A stretch of 64,000 bases of DNA from the NCBI GenBank assembly GCA_951640165.1, contig OX621246.1:2443001-2507000 (forward strand). Direction: 5' to 3'. Positions 10,336 to 20,680 of the stretch are shown here, piece after piece. Under the pieces are notes generated by a model. It was given only the letters and a program-made list of their open reading frames with translations, did not search any database and was not told where the DNA came from. Positions within the stretch are counted from its first letter, which is position 1; each line of letters begins with the position of its first letter. The position numbers and the translations under genes were made by a program. Origin of the DNA: Pseudoips prasinana. Its lineage: Eukaryota; Arthropoda; Insecta; Lepidoptera; Nolidae.

Positions 10336-10811
10336 TGGTGAGAGCATGTACCTACATTTAGGGTGTATACGTAATCTTGTAAAATCCTTACACCATACTA
10401 CCTGTAACAAATCCACCAAAGCAACCTTACCGTTCTCCTTACATTATAAACAAAACGGCATAACGTTTCGCGGCACAGCACCAATGATCCGTGCATTCGC
10501 AAAAAAAATCTATAATTAACATGTTTACTTATTTTTGCATTTAAATGTTTAGACACGGACTCGCAATTTGAACAATTAACAAGAAGCTTACAGAAGCTTT
10601 TTTGCGCGTACATTTTTGCATGCGATCCTCTGCGAAGCAGAGGGTAATTCAACTTCATGCTATGTTGAAAGGTGAATACACTTTGGTCAGTTTTGGGCCG
10701 TCATGGTAACTGATTTATTTTAGTTAAACCAATAAGCGTGGTGTAATAATTAAAGAAATACTACTCACATCCCGTAGTGGCACTCGCGGGGAATATTTTC
10801 GATATGAGGTT
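10336..10811. other. No recognised feature
   Basis: Contains a small perfect hairpin CCTCTGCGAAGCAGAGG near 10,626. Open frames on both strands overlap each other and show no motif. Confidence 0.4.
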
Positions 10812-10870
10812 AAATAAATAAAATAAAAACGGTTATTATTCACATAAACTTTATAAAAGCACTTGTAATT
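10812..10870 (-). mobile_element. D-family 3' end, fragment
   Basis: AAATAAAATAAAAACGG followed by TTATTCACATAAACTTTATAA and AAGCACTTGTAA, a diverged match to the 3' terminus of D at 17.73 and 41.53 kb. Confidence 0.5.
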
Positions 10871-11017
10871 AATTAAATAAAATTAATCTGTATTATTTCG
10901 AGATATAAATAGATTATTAGATTGTGACTTATATGGAATTATAATTTAATTTATGATAGTCACTGTTTAGAATCCAATTCTAATTTCTTGAATTTGTTGT
11001 GAAAACGGTACTTTAAT

Positions 11018-11404
11018 ATTTGTACATTAGTAATGGAATCAGGCGTTACTTTGCGGAAATCTATAACAATCAAAATGAATATGTAGTGTTAATTCCCCTA
11101 ATTGTCAGTTTAATCATGCCGGGATGCAATTTGCACCGCGCTGCCGCCCGCTTGTCGAGTGCTCGACAGAGTCTCCTTCGAGCACTCGACGAGTTAGCAG
11201 CCCTTGAGAATGGTCCGTGGAGGACTGAAACACGTATTGGGTATCGTACTGGCGCATGTAATTTGCTTTTTTATATAGTCCTTGTTGCATGTGCACATTT
11301 TAGCGGGCGGGAGGGCGGTGCAAATTGCATCCCGGCATGATTAAACTGACAATTAGCGGAATTAACACTACATATTGATTTTGTATTTTGATTATTTGTA
11401 CATT
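11018..11404. mobile_element. Element with long inverted repeats
   Basis: Arms of about 70 bp converge from 11,085 and 11,371 and include CAGTTTAATCATGCCGGGAT and its reverse complement. The 11-bp direct repeat ATTTGTACATT lies at 11,018-11,028 and 11,394-11,404, a possible target-site duplication. The inner part has another hairpin, CGAGTGCTCGA/TCGAGCACTCG. A diverged relative lies at 39.4-39.7 kb. Confidence 0.65.
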
Positions 11405-11469
11405 TACAGTTTTAGATATATTTTACTACATCTGTCTATATTAAAGTAAGAATTCAGGTAAAATATATT

Positions 11470-11690
11470 TGCCTGAAAATGCGAAATGGTAACACCAAGT
11501 TGTGAAACTCTGTGGTAAGTTTTGGCGCCAACAGAGGCTTTGTTTCTTTTTCGAAAACTGGTGTAAATTCGAGATATTCTGTGTAAATATGGTGGTACTT
11601 TAGACCGAATGACTTCGACATCGCACATAACTGGAGGGAAATGATATTTTGCTGTGAATTGTGATTTTCCATGTTGATATTGGGGTAGAA
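11470..11690 (-). mobile_element. E-family retroposon, diverged fragment
   Basis: Shares GTTTTGGCGCCAAC, TTTCGAAAACTGGTG, TGTGTAAATATGGTGG and GTGAATTGTGATTTTCC with the E copies at 31.5 and 43.4 kb. The poly(A) end is missing. Strand is uncertain, because the plus-strand reading follows the 43.4 kb copy. Confidence 0.5.
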
Positions 11691-11931
11691 CTCGGGACTT
11701 TACTGTGACGAACGTTAGCTGGCTTTGAATGTGAAAAATTTACGAAAACGCAGTATACATTCCGCAATGAAACCATTCGTTATTACTTATTACGATTGAT
11801 TGATCTAATATCCATGGTCAAGGAATGAATTTTAAAGAAAAAAAAAACAGTAAGGTGATATCCGTCGTTGACCACATCACTGTCAATGGTATGTGTCAAA
11901 TAAATGTCAAATTCTTGAATTAATCGTTTAT
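11691..11931. other. No recognised feature
   Basis: Nothing supported by motif or by matching elsewhere. Confidence 0.4.
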
Positions 11932-12121
11932 TGAAGTTATACTTCTTTTTGCGCTAAGGAGAAAAATGATGAGAGTGAATTTTTACGATGCGCGCGCACA
12001 ACGACACCAAAAAATTTAACAGCATGAAGTTAGTTCTAGGTGGTATGAAAATTGATAACTATGTTCAAGTTGTATATTAAGAAGTATAACTTCTAACGCG
12101 TGTACATAAGTACACACAAGT
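11932..12121 (+). mobile_element. H2 element, compact copy
   Basis: Starts TGAAGTTATACTTC, has ATTTTTACGATGCGCGCGCA and a single AAGTTAGTTCTAGGTGG core, the inverted 3' GAAGTATAACTTC, then a hairpin GTGTACATAAGTACAC and CAAG followed by a T-run. The closest to a basic unit of this family in the window. Confidence 0.75.
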
Positions 12122-12139
12122 TTTTTTTGCAAAGAATGT

Positions 12140-12500
12140 AAGTGTTTCCAATTGGTGTTACAGATATATAACGAATCCTTGTACATTCTGCCTATTTAGG
12201 TATACAAACATTTATGAGCGACATTTGCTCACAATAACATTAAAACTAATACAACGTTAGTAGCATAAAAAAAATAATTTATAGAAGTATCATTTAAGAA
12301 TTCCCGAACAGAGTCATAAGAATTATTTTGTAATAATTTAGTGAGTCGATTTTTAAAAACTTCTAAAGGTTAAACCTTAATACAATTAGGAATTTTATTA
12401 AAAATAACAGGAGCCATTCCCATAACAATTTTTTTAAACAAATCTGTTTTACAGTTACCTTCATACAATAAGTTTTGGTACTGTGATCTCATAGAGACTG
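12140..12500 (-). pseudogene. LINE reverse transcriptase C-terminus, remnant
   Basis: Minus-strand reading gives TDLFKKIVMGMAPVIFNKIP, one in-frame stop, then PLEVFKNRLTKLLQNNSYDS and VREFLNDTS. This pattern (F.K.P..I, then FK..L...L....YYS..EF) is the usual C-terminus of Jockey/CR1-type elements. The rest of ORF2 is absent. Confidence 0.6.
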
Positions 12501-12528
12501 TACGATATCGAGAAACAACAGTTACGTA

Positions 12529-12563
12529 GTTAATATCTTTGTTATATTAACAAAGATATTAAC
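12529..12563. repeat. Perfect inverted repeat, 16-bp arms, 3-nt loop
   Basis: GTTAATATCTTTGTTA and its exact reverse complement flank TAT. Confidence 0.9.
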
Positions 12564-13283
12564 TTCGAACTTAACGGATAAACGGAGTTAAATTTTGTAC
12601 TAATCCAGGACAAATACTGTAGCCGTTAACCAATAATCAATAGACACCAGCGGATCAAATTTACGAGTTCTATTTCTTACACCCTTAAAGTTATGGAAGA
12701 TAACATAAGTAGTTCAAGAAGTTTGTTTTGTTTCAACGGCCATAAATATACAACAACTATTATAAAAACACCCAATACATCATAATAAATATACCCATCA
12801 AAAATAATAACCTCTGTCTCGTTTTCTCTCTAACTTTCGTTAAGTCATAAATTAAACCCAGGTTAAACATATCGTCATCGACCAATTAGCACGAGACAAG
12901 TTGCGCGAGCGCACCAAGACAAATGACGGCCATATCTCATACTAAATGAGATCAGTCTATGGGAAATAGTAATGGTTCCCAATTTTCGAGTGCCCGGGAT
13001 TCTAATAAGTACCGGATCTGTAAGTTAATTGGTGACTCCACGGAGTCTTTAGATAAAAATATTGTACCTGCTTGGCTGAATAATATTGAAGATAAAAATG
13101 AATTGCTGTGCCTTAACAGGGTTCATGTTGATACTAATATGATTGTGTAACACCAATATTGTACACATGATTGCAATAAAGAATTGTATTGTAAAATAAT
13201 GATTACGATAAAGACTATGGGAAAGGTAAAAAGGAAATACTAGATGGCAATGCTGGATAATGGGTCGAATATAAAAATAAACT
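12564..13283. other. No recognised feature
   Basis: A 63-codon plus-strand frame at 12,959-13,150 is less AT-driven than its surroundings (GNSNGSQFSSARDSNKYRIC...) but has no family I recognise and no splice context. Possibly a decayed mobile-element fragment. Confidence 0.35.
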
Positions 13284-13574
13284 AAAAAACCGGCCAAGTG
13301 CGACTCGGACTCGCGCACGAAGGGATCCGTACCATTATCTATAAAAACGACCAAAATATTGACGTTTGTTGTATGGGAGCCCCCTTAAATATTTATTTTA
13401 TTTGTTGTTATAGCGGCAACAGAAATACATCATCTGTGAAAATTTCAACTGTCGTAACTGTATCTCATGAAACGTGATAGTTAATCATGGTTCATGAGAT
13501 ACAGACGGACAGACAGACAGCGAAGTCTAAGTAATAGGGTCCCGTTTTACCCTTTGGGTACGGAACCCTAAAAA
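13284..13574 (+). mobile_element. F2 repeat
   Basis: Bounded by CGGCCAAGTGCGACTCGGAC and GGTACGGAACCCTAAAAA, with GTTTGTTGTATGGGAGCCCC, a GGCAACAGAAATACATCATC block and a GACGGACAGACAGACAG tract inside. The ends match F1 while the interior differs. Confidence 0.7.
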
Positions 13575-14399
13575 TATTATTGTTTTTGATTTTAATGAAA
13601 ATTTTAAAAAGTTCTAAATAATTGAGGTAAGTATTCCGCCTTATTCTTCTACAGTTGCACATTAATGTAGATGATGGTGGTTGACCATAGATAACGCTCG
13701 CTGAAATGATTGTAAAAAATAAAATGCTTTTAGCAGATTTTGTTGAATACTGCATACAAACAATATGCATAAAAATCTACACACAAACATAAATATAAAT
13801 ATCTGCATATTCTGTAATTTACCGCCAGTAAGATCATGGGTTCTCTTTTCTGGGATAGTCAAGGTTGTAATAACTATTTGTTATAATGACCTTAATTATG
13901 TAGCTATTGTTACAGGTAAATTATATTCAGAATAAATAAGTAATAAAAAGGGGTAGCAAAATCCCTAAAACAGCCCCGTTTATTATGAAGAAACTTATGT
14001 GTTCACTATGCAGAGCTTTTTTATATTGGGAATTGAAATCTTAAATTAAAGATACTTTACATGTGATATACACTAAAAAGTAGGATCTAATAAACAAAAG
14101 GATTTGATTTTAATATAATTTTCTGCAACCATATACACATGGTACTTAATGGTGAATCAAAATTTACATAATTTAAGGCTATTGGAAATGAACAATTAAT
14201 GAAATAAAAATATGTAGTTGGATAAAGACAACAAGAAGTGAAATGCCAGATTAGAACTTCTAAAAAAGTTATAACTATCAGATAACATTCTTAACAACAA
14301 AAACATACAAAAAAAAAAACTACAAAATACAAAAATCTTACTTCACTATAAACATTACAGGTGTGCCTGAACTAGGTAAGTAAATAAAACATAGAAAAA
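13575..14399. other. No recognised feature
   Basis: AT-rich; short frames only. Confidence 0.45.
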
Positions 14400-14537
14400 A
14401 TGTGTTGGTATCTCTAATGAGGTACTCTTCTCTCTCTTCTCTTCTAATACTCTTCACAAGCCAGCAAATGTGTTGGTATCTGTAATGAGGTACTCTTCTC
14501 TTCTCTCTCTTCTCTTCTAATACTCTTCACAAGCCAG
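14400..14537 (+). repeat. Two-copy tandem repeat, about 70-bp unit
   Basis: Both units read TGTGTTGGTATCT.TAATGAGG, then a CT-rich tract and CTAATACTCTTCACAAGCCAG. They differ mainly in the number of TCTTC repeats. Confidence 0.85.
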
Positions 14538-14551
14538 TCCGAGAACTACTA

Positions 14552-14937
14552 GGGCCCTGTTTAATAAAGCTGACAAGTCGACATATATGTCCAAAAATTA
14601 CAAAATCGTAGAATTGTCGTGCTTAGGCTGTTTAATAAAGGTGACAAATATGTAAAAAGTCGACATAAAATCTTTGACATATTCGTAATTTAAAACGCGT
14701 TTAATAAAACTCGACATATGTCAATAAAACTACAGTCAAATTATGTCGCTCAAAAATTTTTATTAAACAGAAATTTTATGTCCTATGTCGAATTGTCGTG
14801 ACAACCCGACATATTTGTGGATTTTCCACCATGAAAAATTTGTCACCTGTAAGTTTTATTAAACAGAAACATTGTCGAATTGTAACTTTTTGACATATGT
14901 CGGACTTGTTGAATTGTCAGCTTTATTAAACAGGCCC
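14552..14937. mobile_element. MITE with GGGCC(C)TGTTTAATAAA inverted ends
   Basis: Terminal inverted repeats GGGCCCTGTTTAATAAAGC / reverse of CTTTATTAAACAGGCCC, both followed by TGACAA. TA flanks each end, consistent with a TA target site, which would suggest Tc1/mariner; PIF-Harbinger-like termini are an alternative. Inside, TTTAATAAA..TGACA motifs recur several times. Confidence 0.7.
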
Positions 14938-15289
14938 TAGGTGGCTTGTGGCTTAACTCTGTCTAGTGACAGGCTAGGGGTTCCCTTAGTGGGTAAATAC
15001 AGACCACACGGGAAACAAAAGAACTCTTTAACCATACGCTATAACAAATTGTTTTTTTCTGTATTAGTTACGTATCATGCTGAACTATGACCTACATGCA
15101 ATGTGTAAAGCCTTAGGCACGAGGCAACTTCTCAAGAATCTCTCATACTTAGTTGATCAATTTTTGTTTATAGGCGCTCGCGGCACTTTCTGCTGATTCT
15201 AATTTAGTGTCCAAGTTAAAATGTGATGTATTGGACACTAATTCTATAAATGGCGTGTAATTAAGTTTGGGTAATTATTCAAATTAACA
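14938..15289. other. No recognised feature
   Basis: No repeat match or coding signal found. Confidence 0.4.
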
Positions 15290-15525
15290 GGGGCTCTACC
15301 GGCTAAGTCACCGAACATCGATTTCTTAAATGGCGTTCAAATAAATAAAGGTGACTTTATCAATTGTTAAATCGGCTTTAACGTTGACAGTCGATTGCGG
15401 ACCATTTATGACGTCACATGTGCTCATGGAAGCCAATTTAACGATGGATTAAGTCATTTTTAACCGTTATTTATTTGAACGCCATTTAAGAAATCGATGT
15501 TCGGCGACTTAGCTGGTAGGGCCCC
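15290..15525. mobile_element. MITE, 236 bp, long inverted repeats
   Basis: Arms of about 58 bp with few differences: GGGGCTCTACCGGCTAAGTC... against the reverse complement of ...GACTTAGCTGGTAGGGCCCC. Arms include ACATCGATTTCTTAAATGGC. No clear target duplication. No coding capacity. Confidence 0.75.
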
Positions 15526-15547
15526 AGAGCTAAGCTTTGCTTTGACT

Positions 15548-15793
15548 GGTCTGTTGGTATAGTGGTTAGTGACTCTGACTGCTGCGACAGAGGGCATGGG
15601 TTCGATCCCCTCCCTTAGAAATCTTAAGTGTTGTGAACATGATTATTTGTTATTTCTGGGTGTAATTTATCTATAATATGTATGTATTTAGAAATATATA
15701 AGTATGTTTATCAGATGTCGGGTTGCCATAGTATAGACTCTGCTTAGCATAGGAGCAGATAGCAGTGTGTTAGTTATTAAAATCCAATGGTTT
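15548..15793 (+). mobile_element. SINE-C copy
   Basis: Head GGTCTGTTGGTATAGTGGTT with B box GGGTTCGATCCCCTC, TTGTGAACATGATTATTTG middle, and a diverged tail GTATAGACTCTGCTTAGCAT. Confidence 0.75.
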
Positions 15794-15897
15794 TATTCTA
15801 ATTCATTTAAATAATACGTTGCATGAGGGATAACGCACGGCGTAATTTCAAATACTTTAGTATTTTATTTTTATACATTAATACTTCGAAACTGTAA

Positions 15898-16201
15898 TCT
15901 ATACATATAATAAAATCGTAGTAAAGTCAAAACTGTAAATTGAATATTTTTTAAAAAGGATACTTGGGGCTTGCTATCGATATCGAAGCCAAAAATATAG
16001 TTTTTAGATTTTTTGTCTGTTGGTCTATATGTATGTCCGGGCTAAACTCAAAAAGTACTGCATGGATTTAAAATTTTGCATGAATATTACTAAGAGGTCG
16101 GGTCAACATATAGGCTACATATTATCATGGTATCACCTACGGGGGAAAAGCTGTGATAATTTATAATATTTAAAGCGGGTAAAACCGCGGGGCACAGCTA
16201 G
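15898..16201 (+). mobile_element. Non-autonomous Helitron
   Basis: Begins TCTATACATATAATAAAATC and ends with a GCGGG-TAAAA-CCGC hairpin followed by GGGGCACAGCTAG, with T next. This is the Helitron pattern: 5' TC, 3' hairpin then CTRR. Copies with the same ends lie at 20.7, 38.7 and 57.5 kb. It encodes nothing, so Rep/helicase must come from elsewhere. Confidence 0.85.
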
Positions 16202-16594
16202 TGATTAAATAATTTATAAAATGGCTGCAATTACCGAAATGGCTAAAATCGATAAGTTTTTACATTTCATTTTATAAGTAGAAATGAAATTCATTATTCG
16301 ATAGCTTGCTCTATGTTTTAGTGAATCTCTTTCAACAAGTCCCGTAGACATTACACATAAAAATAAATGAAGTTTCAGCATAATTCATAACTGTTTATTG
16401 TTTAAATAAATATAGATATAAAAATAAAACAATTATTGATCTCAGTCCGTTCACCGCCAGCGACGTCAAATTGCGATTCGTTACAATATAATTGAGGTGA
16501 TGTGTGCCACACAAGAGCAGTTACTAAATGTGAGGCAAAACTTGTGAGTGAAAGGATTTAAAAAAACCTTTACGACAGGACTATATATTGTATG
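16202..16594. other. No recognised feature
   Basis: AT-rich. No motif or match found. Confidence 0.4.
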
Positions 16595-16599
16595 GGGCG

Positions 16600-17121
16600 C
16601 TTGTGAGAATGGAATGCTTTCATTTGGTCACCACACGAAGCGAAATATAAATTAATGATTGAACGGATTCAAAATAAATTTGTGAGGTTCATGTATTTAA
16701 AACAGTATGGCACATATCCGGGTTATCCTCTATTATATCCTACTCTATTTATAATAGGCATGATAGGGTATTATAAACTAGAAGTAAGAAGGGAAGTCGC
16801 TCTCACCATTTATCTTTTTAAATTATTAAGAGGAAAAATACATAACCCAGGTGTTCTAGAGACGGTTCGGTTGTTTGTTCCTGATGAGTACGTGGGACGG
16901 CGGCGGCGACCGCCTTTAATATGGGTGCCGCCAGCGCGCACTAACCTGTTGCAGAAGGCACCCCTGACACGGGCGCTGCACGCGGTCAACGCGGTGTCCC
17001 AACATACTGATATATTTACGTGTACTCTAAGTGAATTCACATGGGCAGCTTATTATGTAACAACACTATTGAATTAGGTGTAACCTGTAATGATAGTTGT
17101 TGGTTGTTAATAAATAAAAAA
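16600..17121 (+). pseudogene. Jockey/CR1-like LINE, ORF2 C-terminus and tail
   Basis: The open frame runs from about 16,625 to a TAG/TAA region at 17,075 and reads WSPHEAKYKLMIERIQNKFV then RFMY, GMIGYYKLEVRREVALTIYL and FKLLRGKIHNPGVLETV. This is the post-RT region of Jockey/CR1 elements (W.P....., IE..Q..F.R, L...L...R...... F..LL.G.I). A short 3' UTR ends in AATAAATAAAAAAAC. 5'-truncated, no stop in the remaining frame, so relatively young. Confidence 0.75.
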
Positions 17122-17125
17122 ACTA

Positions 17126-17323
17126 CTAGCTGTGCCCCACGGTTTTAACCGCGTTAAACTTTATAAATTATAGTCTAATCTTAATCTTAATCTAGGGTGT
17201 CAGCTAACTCCATACCAAATTTTATTAAAATCGCTCTAGCCACTTAGACGTGAAGAAGTAACAAACATACACACTGACACAGTCACACACTCACAAACTT
17301 TCGCCGTTATAATATTAGTGTGA
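17126..17323 (-). mobile_element. Non-autonomous Helitron, second family
   Basis: Plus strand starts CTAGCTGTGCCCCACGGTTT, the reverse of a Helitron 3' end with a GC hairpin, and runs to AATATTAGTGTGA, so the element begins TCACACTAATATT. Inside: GTCAGCTAACTCCATACC and AGTAACAAACATACACACTG. Follows the LINE tail immediately. Confidence 0.8.
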
Positions 17324-17333
17324 TTTAAACCAA

Positions 17334-17530
17334 AAAGTGTGAGTCGGACGAGCACAAGAATGGTTCCATACAGCTGTACAAGATTTTAGCCAAAACATAA
17401 AATGTAATACGTTTCTTGAACCTTTATATTATTATTATATTATTGCGGCAATGGGAATAAATCTACATCTGTATGAACATTCCAGCTGATTATCTACTGT
17501 GGTTCACAAAATTTAGCCCGCTGAAACAAT
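17334..17530 (+). repeat. F-related repeat, diverged
   Basis: AAAGTGTGAGTCGGACGAGC, AAGAATGGTTCCATACAGC and ATTGCGGCAATGGGAATAAA parallel the F2 layout in degraded form. A closer sister is at 19.09 kb. Confidence 0.5.
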
Positions 17531-17559
17531 GGCTACATATAAAATTATAAAATGTGACA

Positions 17560-17726
17560 TAAATTCAATATTATACCTATTTATATACTCCTATTTTAAT
17601 TTTACTAAATGCTAAAAGCTGTGACATATTATTTACTGTATTGTGACAATGAATTATTATAAACTATGCACTATGTTCGCATGCCTTGAAGAGGCTAAAT
17701 AGATTATAAGGACCACCCTATAAATA
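17560..17726 (+). mobile_element. LINE 3' UTR with A-rich tail
   Basis: Ends AGGACCACCCTATAAATAAA followed by (ATAAA)n. No ORF is left. Assigned from the tail and from placement against another repeat. Confidence 0.4.
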
Positions 17727-18844
17727 AAATAAAATAAAAATAAAAAAGGTTTTTATTCACGTAGACTTTAAAAAAGTCAGAACATGTTTGTAGTAATATA
17801 GTTGTATACATTAGATATTATTTCTAGTAACATAGATATTCATATATATTATTTCTAGTAACATAGATATTCAAGGTCACCCAAAGAGCAATGGAAAGGG
17901 CTATGGTTGGAGTTTCCCTGCGAGATCGAATCAGAAATGATGAGATCCGCAGGGGAACCAAAGTCACCGACATAGCCCTAAGAATTGCCAAGCTGAAGTG
18001 GCAGTGGGCAGGGCACATAGCTCGTAGAGCCGACGGCCGCTGGGGCAGAAAGGTTCTCGAGTGGCAACCACGAACCGGAAAACGCAGCGTGGGCAGGCCC
18101 CCTACAAGATGGACCGATGATCTTGTGCGGGTCGCTGGAAAACGCTGGATGCGGATAGCGCAAGACCGGCAATTGTGGAGATCTTTGAGGGAGGCCTTTG
18201 TCCAGCAGTGGACGTCTTTCGGCTGATATGATGATGATGATGATGAACATAGATATTTAGGTACATCTTGTATGAAAACATTTATAAAATTTATTTTATT
18301 ACAGAAATGATATTTAGCTAGCTCGTATCAAGTTATTGTCAAGAGATTATGTTTAATTATCTAGTTTAAGTCTAATATTTTTACTACTTATTGTCAATGG
18401 TTCTGTCTATATTAAAGGTATTATTATTATGACGGACCTTGTGTTAATAACGACGGTCGCGCTTTAATGCTACCACCGGATCCAATGCGCCCCAACTGAG
18501 AAGACCCAGCGAAACAAACTCAGTGGGTTCATCTACTACCGGTTTCAACACGACCCAGTTGAGACGGTCCAGCGAAACATACTCAAGCGGGCATGAACAC
18601 GGGATTTGGTCCAATTAGAGTAATTATTTAGTAGGCAAACACAATATATGCTCGATCGGTTGTCTGAATGCTTATTATTTTAGATTATAGTTAGGTATAC
18701 AAAAGAAAAACTTCGAAACAATAACATTATTCATTTTGAGACAGAGTCAATAATTTTAAATTAAGTATATGATAGCAATCATTTACAGATAGTTCACGTA
18801 ACGCAGCAGATCAGTCATGTCTATATGGCTACAAGATCTCCAGC
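17727..18844 (-). mobile_element. D-family repeat, interrupted
   Basis: Same sequence as 41,513-42,232 apart from a 374-bp RTE insertion (17,872-18,245) and a 31-bp tandem duplication next to it. Reverse complement ends ...CTACGTGAATAAAAACC plus an A-rich tract, which suggests a LINE 3' end. The distal part has paired blocks, CACGACCCAGTTGAGACGG and GCGCCCCAACTGAGAAGACC. Confidence 0.75.
17872..18245 (+). mobile_element. 5'-truncated RTE insertion
   Basis: Open for 111 codons to TGA at about 18,226: MERAMVGVSLRDRIRN, KWQWAGHIARRADGRWGRKV, GRPPTRWTDDLVRVAGKRWM, then AQDRQLWRSLREAFVQQW. It ends in (TGA/ATG)n. The 12-bp duplication AACATAGATATT flanks it at 17,860-17,871 and 18,246-18,257. The frame is intact, so the insertion is fairly recent. 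The same family is found at 42.6 (minus), 50.2 and 60.7 kb. Confidence 0.85.
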
Positions 18845-19084
18845 GAGCAATGTGCAGGTAGGAAGTGAGAGCCAGACGTCTTTATCATCGATGTACTCTT
18901 TAGTGGTGTAATAACCCCTAGCCATAAGTATACGTTTAATATGTGTTTAAAACTTGTGTCAGGCAGATCAGTAATTTGAGTAGGAAGCTATTGTAACAAG
19001 ACCTACATACATTGTAAACTCTATTTACTGTGAACTGTGAATAAATGAACTTAACATAAATAGACTATATACAACAGAACTATA
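18845..19084. other. No recognised feature
   Basis: Possibly LINE 3' sequence (TGTGAATAAATGAACTTAAC near 19,040), but nothing firm. Confidence 0.35.
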
Positions 19085-19365
19085 CTATTAAATCCAAAAA
19101 GTGTGAGTCGGACTAGCCCAAGAATGGTTCCATACAGTCGTACAACATTTTAGCCAAAACATAAAATATAATACGTTTCTTGTATGAAGCCTTCTGTTAT
19201 AATTATTATAGCGGCAATGGAAATAAACCTGCATCTGTATGAACATTCCAGCTGTTTATCTACTGTGGATCATGAAATTCAGCGCAGTGAAACATAGATG
19301 GATGGACAGAATAAGTCTAGTTATGGGCCGTTGGCATCCGTTGAGTATGGAACCCGAAAAACATG
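19085..19365 (+). repeat. F-related repeat, diverged
   Basis: Nearly the same as 17,334-17,530 and longer: AAGTGTGAGTCGGACTAGCC through to TGAGTATGGAACCCGAAAAA, so both F-type ends are visible though degraded. Confidence 0.55.
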
Positions 19366-19487
19366 GCAGTAGCATTTGAACGACCGGTAAGATATTCAAG
19401 ATTTACTAACTATATTGAAATATAAATTCAAAACTATAGAACAAATAAATTTAAGCATCTATATATCATCAGGAGAACAATGCAAGG

Positions 19488-19735
19488 GGTCACCGTAGCC
19501 TAGTTGGTAGTGCTCCTGCCTACGAAGCTGGTGGTCCTGGGTTTGAATCCTGGTAAGTGCAAATATTTGTGTGATGAGCACGAATATTTTGTTTCTGAGT
19601 CATGGATGTTTTCTATGTATATAAAAGTATTTATCTATCTATCTAAGTATGTATATCGTCGCCTGGTAGTACAAGCTTTGCTTAGTTTGGGGCTAGGTTG
19701 ATCTGTGTGACATTGTCCCTAGATATTATTATTAA
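19488..19735 (+). mobile_element. SINE-A copy
   Basis: Complete copy with A box, GGTTTGAATCCTGG B box (two changes), GATGAGCACGAATATTTTG, TATCTATCTATCTAAG, and a CCCTAGATATTATTATTA end. The ACCCATA segment is lost near 19,668. Confidence 0.85.
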
Positions 19736-19849
19736 TAAAAATCTAGCACTCTCTGGGGTCTGCTGTTAAGCTACAAAAGATTCACACTGGCAAATCATTT
19801 TCTATTTTTTTTATCTAGAAACATCACCAACCGACGTAACATATTAGTT

Positions 19850-20010
19850 TACAGTTTTTTTTATGGACTAACAAGGTAACCAGGGTCACCTGATGGTAAA
19901 TGATCGATCACCGCTGCCAATGGACACTCGTAACATCAGAGAGACCGCAGGTGCGTTGCCGGCCTTTAAGAAAGGCAGAGGTTCGCTTTTCGAAGGTTTT
20001 GATGTGAAAC
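19850..20010 (-). mobile_element. G-family retroposon, diverged
   Basis: T-run, CCAGGGTCACCTGATGG, GGACACTCGTAACATCAGAG, GCGTTGCCGGCCTTTAAGAA. The distal end continues AGGTTCGCTTTTCGAAGG, as at 61.9 kb, rather than the CAGCAAACAAG end of other copies. Confidence 0.65.
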
Positions 20011-20149
20011 ATCTATAGCCGCACGTAAAACAGATTTTTGGCGTGGCGACGCATGCCGTGGCGACGCGTCGCCACGCTATACGATGCCATGCGCAATCGA
20101 CTTTTTATTTTATCATTATGACATATTTAGTTCCTATCACAATATGTTC

Positions 20150-20450
20150 TTTTCGACTTCGACTTCGACTTCAACTTCAACTTCTACTTGGACTTCGACT
20201 TGACTTCGACTGCGACTTATACTTCGACTTCGACTGCGACTTATACTTCGACTTCGACTGCGACTTATACTTCGACTTCGATTTCGACTTCGACTTCGTC
20301 TTCGACTTCGACATGACTTCGAATTTGACTTCGACTGCGACTTATACTTCGAAATCGACTTCGACTTCGACTGCGACTTATACTTCGACTTCGACATCGA
20401 CATCGACTTCGAATTCGACTGCGACTTATACTTCGACTTCGACTTCTGCT
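20150..20450 (+). repeat. TTCGAC hexamer minisatellite
   Basis: About 300 bp of GACTTCGACTTC-type hexamers with an interleaved higher-order unit GACTGCGACTTATACTTC repeated about seven times. Both strands are open for long stretches, giving Asp/Phe/Ser/Thr-rich or Arg/Ser/Lys-rich translations, but these result from the repeat and are not evidence of a gene. Confidence 0.9.
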
Positions 20451-20680
20451 TATTACTTTTACAAAATAATGTCGATGTTTCACATCTGCCAGGCCCGTGA
20501 CGGCTCACATTTTTTTTTGATGTAGGCCCAAAGTCGTTGAACACTTGTACCACATTCATCAAGCCGAGTAATTCCGACAATATTTTGTGCATAAAACATA
20601 AGAGTGCAGAAATACGCATATACGTTTTTTTTTCAGCTTCTCGAATACTTCTTAGTTCTACCATTTTTATCGCACACATA
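20451..20680. other. No recognised feature
   Basis: Nothing found between the minisatellite and the Helitron. Confidence 0.4.

Noticed and set aside
11114..11340. ORFs inside the 11-kb inverted-repeat element (106 codons plus, 60 minus)
   Set aside because: They span the inverted arms, so both strands are open by symmetry; no motif.
20043..20679. Overlapping ORFs of 160 and 180 codons on opposite strands
   Set aside because: They are produced by the TTCGAC array; the translations are repetitive (SRSRS.. and TSTST..) and both strands are open for the same reason.
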